Source: Saccharopolyspora gregorii (GTDB lineage: Bacteria > Actinomycetota > Actinomycetes > Mycobacteriales > Pseudonocardiaceae). From it: a stretch of DNA of 64,000 bases. This document shows, piece after piece, positions 57,706-64,000 of the stretch. The notes beneath the pieces were generated by a model. The model had not been told where the DNA came from, did not search any database, and saw nothing but the letters and a program-made list of their open reading frames with translations. Position 1 is the stretch's first letter. Each line of letters opens with the position of its first letter. The stretch spans positions 1,426,001-1,490,000 of the forward strand of contig NZ_CP059556.1 in assembly GCF_024734405.1 (NCBI RefSeq). The letters run 5' to 3'. The translations under genes and the position numbers were made by a program.

Positions 57706-59454
57706 GTGATCACGAGGATGTCGACGTTGTTCTTGCGAACCCTTCGCGAGGATCCGGCCGACGCCGAGGTGCCGAGCCACAAGCTGCTCGTGCGCGCCGG
57801 GTACGTGCGCCGCGCCGCCCCGGGCGTCTACTCGTGGCTGCCGCTGGGCCTGCGGGTGCTGCGCAGCGTCGAAGAGGTCGTGCGCCAGGAGATGGACGCC
57901 ATCGGCGCCCAGGAGATCCACTTCCCCGCGCTGCTGCCGCGGGAGCCCTACGAGCAGTCGAACCGGTGGACCGAGTACGGCCCGCTGCTGTTCCGCCTCA
58001 AGGACCGCAAGGGCGCCGACTACCTGCTGGGGCCGACGCACGAGGAGCTGTTCACCCTCACCGTCAAGGGCGAGTACAACTCCTACAAGGACTACCCGGT
58101 CATGCTGTACCAAGTGCAGACCAAGTACCGGGACGAGGAGCGCCCCCGGGCGGGCATCCTGCGCGGCCGCGAGTTCGTCATGAAGGACTCGTACTCCTTC
58201 GACCTCGACGACGAGGGCCTGGAGAACTCGTACCGGCTGCACCGGGACGCCTACATCCGGATCTTCGACCGGCTGGGCCTGCGCTACGTGATCGTCGCCG
58301 CGACCTCCGGCGCGATGGGCGGCTCCGCCTCCGAGGAGTTCCTCGCCGAGAGCCCCACCGGTGAGGACACCTTCGTGCGCAGCACCGAATCCGGCTACGC
58401 GGCCAACGTCGAAGCCGTCGTCACCCCGGTGCCCGAAGCCGAGTCCATCGAGGACAAGCCGGCCGCGCAGGTGCACCACACGCCCGGCACGCCGACCATC
58501 GAGACCCTGGTCGACCACCTCAACGGCGCCGGGCTGGGCCGCGAGTTCACCGCCGCCGACACCCTGAAGAACGTGCTGGTCAAGACCCGCGAACCGGGTG
58601 CCGAGGAGTGGAAGCTGCTGGCCATCGCGGTTCCCGGCGACCGCGAGGTCGACTTCAAGCGGCTCGAAGCCGCCGTGGAACCCGCCGAGGTCGCGCTGCT
58701 CGACGAGGCCGACTTCGCCGCGAACCCGTTCCTGGTGAAGGGCTACATCGGCCCGAAGGCGTTGCAGGACAACGGGATCCGCTTCCTCGCCGACCCGCGC
58801 ATCGTGCCCGGCACGGCGTGGGTCACCGGCGCCGACCAGGCCGACCACCACGTGGTGGACCTGGTGTGCGGCCGCGACTTCACCCCTGACGGCACCATCG
58901 AGGCCGCCGAGGTCCGGGAAGGCGACCTCGCGCCCGACGGCGGCGGCACCCTCGTCGCGGCCCGCGGCATCGAGATCGGGCACATCTTCCAGCTGGGCCG
59001 CAAGTACGCCGACGCGTTCGGGCTGGACGCGCTCGGCCAGGACGGCAAGCCGAAGCGGATCACGATGGGCTCCTACGGCATCGGCGTGTCCCGCCTGGTC
59101 GCCGCCATCGCCGAGCAGAGCCACGACGAGCTCGGCCTGGTGTGGCCGCGCGTGATCGCCCCCGCCGACGTGCACGTGGTCATCGCGGGCAAGGACGAGA
59201 CGGTCCGCGAGGGCGGCGAGCGGCTCGCCGCGGAACTCGACCGGGCCGGGGTGCGGGTGCTGCTGGACGACCGGACCTCCTCACCCGGCGTCAAGTTCGC
59301 CGACGCCGAACTCGTCGGCGTGCCCACGATCCTCGTCGTCGGCAAGGGCCTCGCGAAGGGCGTCGTCGAGGTCAAGGACCGCGCCACCGGCGAGCGCGAG
59401 GAGATCGACGTGGACAAGGCCGTCGAGCACCTGGTGAACGTCGTCCGCGGCTGA
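57706..59454 (+). CDS. proS: Prolyl-tRNA synthetase, bacterial type with editing domain
   Basis: This 582-residue class II synthetase charges tRNA-Pro. Motif 1 (about 35-75), motif 2 ([24 protein letters not shown] near 142) and motif 3 ([17 protein letters not shown] near 455) are intact. The INS editing domain lies between motifs 2 and 3 (about 220-390: [31 protein letters not shown]) and should clear Ala-tRNA-Pro. The C-terminal anticodon domain ends [30 protein letters not shown]. The GTG start follows GAGGAG. Monocistronic between divergent yaaA and a terminator. Confidence 0.96.
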   Translation: MITRMSTLFLRTLREDPADAEVPSHKLLVRAGYVRRAAPGVYSWLPLGLRVLRSVEEVVRQEMDAIGAQEIHFPALLPREPYEQSNRWTEYGPLLFRLKDRKGADYLLGPTHEELFTLTVKGEYNSYKDYPVMLYQVQTKYRDEERPRAGILRGREFVMKDSYSFDLDDEGLENSYRLHRDAYIRIFDRLGLRYVIVAATSGAMGGSASEEFLAESPTGEDTFVRSTESGYAANVEAVVTPVPEAESIEDKPAAQVHHTPGTPTIETLVDHLNGAGLGREFTAADTLKNVLVKTREPGAEEWKLLAIAVPGDREVDFKRLEAAVEPAEVALLDEADFAANPFLVKGYIGPKALQDNGIRFLADPRIVPGTAWVTGADQADHHVVDLVCGRDFTPDGTIEAAEVREGDLAPDGGGTLVAARGIEIGHIFQLGRKYADAFGLDALGQDGKPKRITMGSYGIGVSRLVAAIAEQSHDELGLVWPRVIAPADVHVVIAGKDETVREGGERLAAELDRAGVRVLLDDRTSSPGVKFADAELVGVPTILVVGKGLAKGVVEVKDRATGEREEIDVDKAVEHLVNVVRG

Positions 59455-59471
59455 CCGCCACCGGCGACCGG

Positions 59472-59504
59472 GCTGCGCCGTCCCCGCCGCGGGGACGGCG
59501 CAGC
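59472..59504. terminator. Bidirectional terminator between proS and STAND gene, 14-bp stem
   Basis: GCTGCGCCGTCCCC pairs perfectly with GGGGACGGCGCAGC around GCCGC, between convergent stops at 59454 and 59507. Confidence 0.9.
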
Positions 59505-59506
59505 GC

Positions 59507-62071
59507 TCACCGGCCGCGCCGCCGGCCCGACGTGGACGATCGGGACCGGAGGGAGCGGAGGAGCGCCAGCGCGCACACCACCAGCATCCCCGCGGCGACG
59601 AACGCGAGGTGCCCGGCGGGCACCGCCGTGAGCGAGTAGCCGAGCACCGCACCCACCATCGCCACGTCCGGCCACCACAGCGCGAACGGCAGCGCGACGG
59701 CGACGCGGTCCCGCACGGCCACCAGCACCGCCATCGGCACCGCGACCGCCCACCACGCCCACAGGGCCGCCGACCCGTGCCCGGACCAGACCAGCGCGAC
59801 CTGCGCCAGCACCAGCGCGGGCGGCACCACCACGGGGAACAGCGGAGGCTGCGGTCGCGCGGCCGGCGCGGGATCCGCGGGGAAGCGGGGGCTCGGCGGG
59901 GGCTCGGCAGGCAGGTCGGGCGGCTCGTCCGGGAGCGCGGCCAGCCGGTCGGCGAGCTCCTCGGCACGCCGGTGGTCGCCGGCCTCCCGGTACAGCCGCG
60001 CGCAGCGCTCGTAGTGCTGCCGCGCCCCCTCGGCATCGCCCCCGGCGAGCCGCAGGTCCGCGAGGTGGTGCACCGCGATCGCCGCGCGGTGCGGGAACCC
60101 GTGGCGCTCGGCCGAGTCCCGAGCGGCCCGGTGGCAGTCCGCGGCGCCGTCGACCTCGCCCCGGCGCGCCAGCACCACGCCCAGCGCGTTCCACGCGATC
60201 TCCGCCTGCTCCGCGAGCCCGTGCCGGTCGGCGAGCGCCCGCGCCGCCTCGTACCGGCGCGCCGCCTCGTCGAGGTCACCGCGCAGCAGCGCGACCCGGC
60301 CCAGCCCGCCCAGCGCGGCGCACCGCCCGGGCGCGTCCTCGTCGCGCCGGTGCCGGTCCAGCAGCCGCCGGTACTCGGCGGCCGCCACCTCGTGCTCGCC
60401 GGTCTCCGCCGCCAGCCGCGCGTACGTCGCCATGGTCCGGGAGAACGTGGCCGGGAAGCGGGGATCGGCGTAGCGCGCGCGGGTCAGCTCGATCGCCTGC
60501 CGCACGTACCCGGCGGCCTCGCCGGGCCGCCCGCCGGCGAGGTGCGCCTCGCACAGCGCCAGCAGCGCGCGCAGCTCGGCGTCCTGATCGCCCAGCACCC
60601 GGGCCGCGAGCAGCAGCGGTTCGGCCGCCCGCCGCGCCTCGTGCACCCGGCCGGTCCGCTCGCAGCGGACGAGCAGCGCCTCGGCGACGCGCGCCGCCGC
60701 CGCGCACAGCCGTTCCGCGTCCGCTCCGGCGGTGCCGCGCGCCACCGCGTCGGTCAGGCCCGCCAGCAGCGCGTCGTGCTCGTCGTGCAGCGTGCGCAAC
60801 CCCGCGCCGACCTGCTCGGAGGTGGCGTCCGCACCCGGCCGCAGCGGTGCCACCGCCGCGTCCGCGACGTCCGCGCAGTGCTCGGCGAACCGCAGCGCCA
60901 GCGACCGCCGGAGCCGCGCGGGCAGCGCCGCGAAGGACTCCGCCGCGCACTCGCCGGTGAGGTCGTGGAACGCGCCGCCGTCCGCGCGCGGTTCCAGCAG
61001 GTGCGCCGCGCACAACCGGTCCAGCAGCAGCCGCGCGAACCGCGGGTCGGGCTCGTCGAGCAGCACCGCCGCGCGGGCCGCGGTGAACTCGACGCCCGGC
61101 AGCAGGCCGAGCCGCTCGAACAGCGCGGCGGCGGACCGGTCCACCCGGTTCGGCGACTCCCGCAGCGCCGCCGTGGACAGCGCCACCGCCGACCGCACCT
61201 TCTCCAGCACCGACAGCCGGTGTGGCGAGCCCAGGTCCGCGGCCACCACCCGGGGTTCCCGGCGCGGGTCGCCGCGCAGCAGCTCGCCGACCACGCGCAG
61301 CGCCAGCGGCAGGTGCCCGCAGCGCTCCGCCACCAGCAGCAGGTCCTCCCGCAGCCGCGCGCGGGGGTCCGCCGGGTCGCCCCGAGCGATCTCCCGCCGC
61401 AGCAGCTCCACCGCCGACCCGGCGGGCAGCGCGCCGAGCCGGACCGGTTCCGCGTCCACGTCGAGCTCGTCGCGGGAGGTGATCAGCACCCCGTGCACCG
61501 GGTCGGACGGCAGCAGCGCGGCCACGTCCCAGTGCGGCCCCACGTCGTCCAGCACCAGCAGCAGCGGCAGCCCGGCCGCGGCGAACTCGGCGAAGCGCCG
61601 GTGCAGCAGCCCGACGCCGACCGCGTGCGCGGCGGGCACCTCCAGCAGCGCCAGTAGTTCCGCGACCGCCTCCCGCAGCCCGAACTCCCCGCGGTCCCGG
61701 TAGCCGCGGCAGGGCAGCAGCACGACCCCGCCGGGGTGCTCCCCGCGCAACCGGTCCGCCGCCGCGATCGCCAGCGCGCTCTTGCCGCAGCCGCCCATGC
61801 CGGTCAGCAGCCGCACCGGGTTCCCCGCGCCGAGCACGGCGTCCAGCTCCGCCTCGCGGCCGACCAGCCGGGCCGGTGCGCGCGGCAGCGTCGAGGCCAG
61901 CGGGCGCGGCGGCGGCACGGGAGCGGCGAAGTGCACGTCGCCGTTGATCTGCCCGGCCTGCACGACCAGGCCGTCGTTGCGGTGCACCGCGTTGCTGGTG
62001 CGGATCTCCTGCGCCGCGGTGCGCCGGGCCCCCTGCCCGGCGGAACCGTCGTGGGCGCGGTCTCCGGTCAT
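59507..62071 (-). CDS. STAND/NB-ARC-type ATPase with TPR repeats and C-terminal membrane helices
   Basis: This 854-residue signal-transduction NTPase has an N-terminal VVQAGQINGDVHFAAP segment typical of actinobacterial STAND proteins, an NB-ARC ATPase (about 65-370) with P-loop GMGGCGKS at 91-98, LLLVLDDVG (Walker B), ITSRDEL, and CGHLPLALRVVGELL. TPR-like helical repeats follow (about 430-740). The Pro-rich segment (about 745-775) is followed by three to four membrane helices. Unlike AfsR/SARP it has no DNA-binding domain. A TATACG box seven bases before the start, with GGAGG abutting the ATG, hints at a near-leaderless mRNA. The role is unknown; it may be a membrane-anchored sensor or defence ATPase. 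Confidence 0.85.
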   Translation of the reverse strand: MTGDRAHDGSAGQGARRTAAQEIRTSNAVHRNDGLVVQAGQINGDVHFAAPVPPPRPLASTLPRAPARLVGREAELDAVLGAGNPVRLLTGMGGCGKSALAIAAADRLRGEHPGGVVLLPCRGYRDRGEFGLREAVAELLALLEVPAAHAVGVGLLHRRFAEFAAAGLPLLLVLDDVGPHWDVAALLPSDPVHGVLITSRDELDVDAEPVRLGALPAGSAVELLRREIARGDPADPRARLREDLLLVAERCGHLPLALRVVGELLRGDPRREPRVVAADLGSPHRLSVLEKVRSAVALSTAALRESPNRVDRSAAALFERLGLLPGVEFTAARAAVLLDEPDPRFARLLLDRLCAAHLLEPRADGGAFHDLTGECAAESFAALPARLRRSLALRFAEHCADVADAAVAPLRPGADATSEQVGAGLRTLHDEHDALLAGLTDAVARGTAGADAERLCAAAARVAEALLVRCERTGRVHEARRAAEPLLLAARVLGDQDAELRALLALCEAHLAGGRPGEAAGYVRQAIELTRARYADPRFPATFSRTMATYARLAAETGEHEVAAAEYRRLLDRHRRDEDAPGRCAALGGLGRVALLRGDLDEAARRYEAARALADRHGLAEQAEIAWNALGVVLARRGEVDGAADCHRAARDSAERHGFPHRAAIAVHHLADLRLAGGDAEGARQHYERCARLYREAGDHRRAEELADRLAALPDEPPDLPAEPPPSPRFPADPAPAARPQPPLFPVVVPPALVLAQVALVWSGHGSAALWAWWAVAVPMAVLVAVRDRVAVALPFALWWPDVAMVGAVLGYSLTAVPAGHLAFVAAGMLVVCALALLRSLRSRSSTSGRRRGR

Positions 62072-62124
62072 CCTCCACGTATAGCGCAGGAGATCACCTC
62101 GGACACCGCGTTCGCGCGGATCGA

Positions 62125-62817
62125 TCAGCCCTGGACGGCCTTGAGCACCGCGCCGGTGTCGGTGAGGTCGGACAGCACCACGTGCGCGCCCGCGTCCCGC
62201 AGCTCCTGCTCGTCGCTGCGCCCGGTGGCCACGCCGACCGCCACCGCCCCGTGGTGCAGCGCGCCCGCCACGTCGCGCGGGGTGTCGCCGACGACGACCA
62301 CGGTCTCCGGGGCGAACTCGGCACCGTGCTTGGCGGCGGCCTTGCCGACCGCGGCGCTGATCAGGTCGTGCCGGTGCGGGGAGTCGGCGCCGAACCCGCC
62401 GATGTCGAAGTCCACGTGCCGGTGCAGGCCGAACGCGTCGAGCTTGTGGAACGCGACCTCCGGCAGGTTGCCGGTGACGAGGCTCTGCACCACGCCGGGC
62501 ACCTCGGCGAGCGCCGCCAGCGCCTCCGCCGCCCCCGGCATCGCGCTGCCGCGCAACGACAGCGAGTCCAGGTCGGCCAGCACCACGTCGGTGAGGGTGC
62601 GGAACATCGCGCGCACGGTGTCGGTGGCGGCGTCGATGCCGTGCGCGGCGAGCACTTCGCCGGTGATCGCCAGCTCGGTCTTGCCCGCCATGTCCGGCAC
62701 GTGCCGCAGCGACGTCCCGGTGACCTCGGCGAGGGTGCGCCGGTACCAGTCGACGCCGATGCCGCGCGCGTCGATCAGGGTGAGGTCCACGTCCCACAGC
62801 ACGAGTCGGGAGGTCAT
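62125..62817 (-). CDS. HAD-family hydrolase
   Basis: This 230-residue phosphatase-like protein has the nucleophile Asp9 and acid Asp11 in LVLWDVDLTLI (motif I), motif II threonine in QSLVTGNL near 120, Lys in the HKLDAFGL region, and motif IV VVVGDTPRDV near 180. A helical cap lies between. It resembles phosphoglycolate phosphatase-like HAD proteins; the substrate is unknown. The ATG at 62817 is preferred over 62838 because motif I then begins at the usual residue 6. It lies 53 bases upstream of the STAND start on the same strand. Confidence 0.9.
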   Translation of the reverse strand: MTSRLVLWDVDLTLIDARGIGVDWYRRTLAEVTGTSLRHVPDMAGKTELAITGEVLAAHGIDAATDTVRAMFRTLTDVVLADLDSLSLRGSAMPGAAEALAALAEVPGVVQSLVTGNLPEVAFHKLDAFGLHRHVDFDIGGFGADSPHRHDLISAAVGKAAAKHGAEFAPETVVVVGDTPRDVAGALHHGAVAVGVATGRSDEQELRDAGAHVVLSDLTDTGAVLKAVQG

Positions 62818-62904
62818 CGCCCCATCCTGGCACGACACCTCGCGACCATGATCAAGATGTGAGCCATCTCCGCGCCCGGCCCGGTTTCACCCGAAGAGGT
62901 GGAA

Positions 62905-63315
62905 TCAGCCTTCGACGAAGCTCAGCCGGACCCGCCGCACCGGGTTGTCCACGTTGGTGTCCACCAGGCAGACCGACTGCCAGGTGCCCAGCGCCATCCG
63001 CCCGTCCAGCACCGGCACCGTCGCGTAGGGCGGCACCAGCGCGGGCAGCACGTGATCGCGCCCGTGCCCCGGCGAACCGTGCCGGTGCCGCCACCGCCGG
63101 TCCGCGGGCAGCAGCTCCCGCAGCTGGGCCAGCAGGTCGTCGTCGCTGCCCGCACCCGTCTCGATCACCGCGAGGCCCGCCGTCGCGTGCGGCACCCACA
63201 CGTTCAGCAGGCCGTCCCCGGCCCCCGCCGACCGCAGGAACCGGTCGCACTCGGCACCCAGGTCGTAGACCACCTCGACGGAACCGGTCCGGATCTCCAC
63301 TTCCTCACTGCGCAT
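62905..63315 (-). CDS. YjbQ-family protein (secondary thiamine-phosphate synthase-like)
   Basis: This 136-residue UPF0047/YjbQ protein has the family pattern GLLNVWVPHATAGLAVIE near residue 38, with conserved His and Thr, AGSDDDLLAQL, HGSPGHGRDHVLPALVPP near 82, and LGTWQSVCLVDTN near 108. YjbQ forms trimers and has low thiamine-phosphate synthase activity in vitro; the physiological role is unsure. The ATG at 63315 is chosen by alignment length; the ribosome site is weak. It is divergent from the aminotransferase. Confidence 0.9.
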   Translation of the reverse strand: MRSEEVEIRTGSVEVVYDLGAECDRFLRSAGAGDGLLNVWVPHATAGLAVIETGAGSDDDLLAQLRELLPADRRWRHRHGSPGHGRDHVLPALVPPYATVPVLDGRMALGTWQSVCLVDTNVDNPVRRVRLSFVEG

Positions 63316-63463
63316 ACCGCCACGGTAGAACGGAGCGCCGCGCGGCCCGTCCTGCCGCTCCGGTTGCGGGGGCGCGCTTCCCCGGCCGCGCGTGGTCGGC
63401 GGTCCCGCCGGGCCGCGCATCCGGTGCTGGCGCACCGGCCACCGCGTCGACGAGGATCGGAAC

Positions 63464-64000
63464 ATGCGCACCGCCTTCGGCCTCCGGTTCGACGTCCCCG
63501 GCGGATACCTGAACACCGCGAGCATCGGCGTGCCCTCCACCGGCACCGTCGAGGCCGTCACCGCCGCGGTCGCCACCTGGGGCGCGGGCGGGGCCCGGCC
63601 CACCGACTTCGACGCCGACACCGACGCGGGACGAGAACTGTTCGGCCGGCTCGTCGGCGTGCCCGCCGACCGCGTCGCCGTCGGCGCCACGGTCTCCCAG
63701 CTGGTCGGGATCATCGCCGCCGACCTGCCGGACGGAGCCCGCGTACTGGTCGCCGAGGACGAGTTCACCAGCGTCACCTTCCCGTTCGCCGCGCAGGCCG
63801 ACCGCGGCGTGCAGGTGGAGGAGGTCCCGCTCGAAGCGATCCCGGAGAAGGCCGCCGACCACGACCTGGTGGCGGTGAGCGTCGTGCAGTCCGCCGACGG
63901 CAGGCTCGTCGACCTGGAGGCGCTGCGCGAAGCGGTGCGGGACCGGCCGACTCGGGTGCTGCTGGACACCACCCAGGCCGCGGGCTGGCTGCCGATGCGG
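63464..64000 (+). CDS. Class V aminotransferase, 5' part (runs off the window)
   Basis: The 179 codons to the window end encode a pyridoxal-phosphate fold type I enzyme. GGYLNTASIGVPS is the typical N-terminal entry, VAVGATVSQLVGIIAADLP the cofactor phosphate loop, VSVVQSADGRLVDLEAL near 140, and LLDTTQAAGWLPM contains the aspartate and glutamine that contact the pyridine ring. The lysine-bearing part lies beyond position 64000. The ATG follows GAGGATCGG. It belongs to the cysteine desulfurase-like branch; the exact substrate cannot be given from this half. Confidence 0.88.
   Translation, partial: MRTAFGLRFDVPGGYLNTASIGVPSTGTVEAVTAAVATWGAGGARPTDFDADTDAGRELFGRLVGVPADRVAVGATVSQLVGIIAADLPDGARVLVAEDEFTSVTFPFAAQADRGVQVEEVPLEAIPEKAADHDLVAVSVVQSADGRLVDLEALREAVRDRPTRVLLDTTQAAGWLPMR

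Noticed and set aside
1-64000. tRNA and rRNA genes
   Set aside because: I read for T-loop and CCA-end patterns and found none. A covariance search could not be run.

Overview
The window is very GC-rich with strong G/C third-position bias, GTG starts, and four-base start/stop overlaps. It carries actinobacterial marker families: two XRE/DUF5753 regulators each paired with a DUF397 gene, a DUF3558 lipoprotein, YbaB/WXG type VII-like genes, deazaflavin nitroreductase-like proteins, and a 6C-type small RNA. This points to a chromosomal segment of a filamentous actinomycete, most likely Pseudonocardiaceae (Saccharopolyspora-like). The family assignment is inference. No rRNA, tRNA, CRISPR array or recognisable transposase was seen.

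Layout. 1-9.4 kb: a NarL-type two-component pair, small membrane and cytosolic proteins, an XRE/DUF5753 regulator, two trypsin-like secreted proteases around a LysE exporter, and an ElaA-like acetyltransferase. 9.4-20.5 kb: first cobalamin block, which starts with a B12 riboswitch and runs chlID, cobO, cobB, a CobM-like gene with a long basic tail, a CobL-like gene, cbiG, then a CysG-like cobA. 20.6-29.6 kb: metG, a flavin reductase preceded by a truncated ferredoxin, an AlkZ-like protein, a DinB/WYL divergent pair, a DUF397/XRE pair and an MBL hydrolase. 29.7-32.6 kb: a secreted Gly-rich peptide and a compact YbaB/WXG/DUF3558 module, flanked by a duplicated piece of the cobN 3' end. 32.6-42 kb: second cobalamin block, cobN under a second B12 riboswitch, divergent from cobG-cobH-cobIJ, then cobK and cbiD. 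42-50.7 kb: a PIN toxin-antitoxin pair, another XRE/DUF397 pair and several redox enzymes. 51-53 kb: canonical cobM and cobL. 53-64 kb: a MerR-controlled reductase, PPOX protein, DEAD-box helicase, yaaA, proS, a STAND NTPase, a HAD hydrolase, YjbQ and the start of a class V aminotransferase.

How the genes work together. Most of the corrin-ring pathway from uroporphyrinogen III to cobyrinate diamide and adenosylation is here, in three blocks. The gene set mixes late-cobalt-insertion (aerobic) genes (cobG, cobN) with hallmarks of the early-insertion pathway (cbiD, cbiG). No cobF was found. CobM and CobL are each present twice. Nucleotide-loop genes (cobD/cbiB, cobQ, cobU, cobS, cobT) are not in the window.

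The least expected observations are these. A 29-bp exact direct repeat derived from the cobN 3' end brackets the type VII-like module, whose first gene is frameshifted. A roughly 155-bp intergenic repeat occurs twice with compensatory changes in its stem. An amber codon interrupts the signal peptide of a secreted CocE-type hydrolase. A 17-codon leader peptide couples the cobN riboswitch to cobN. A ferredoxin remnant is translationally coupled to its reductase. Strikingly symmetric operator regions lie upstream of several regulators.
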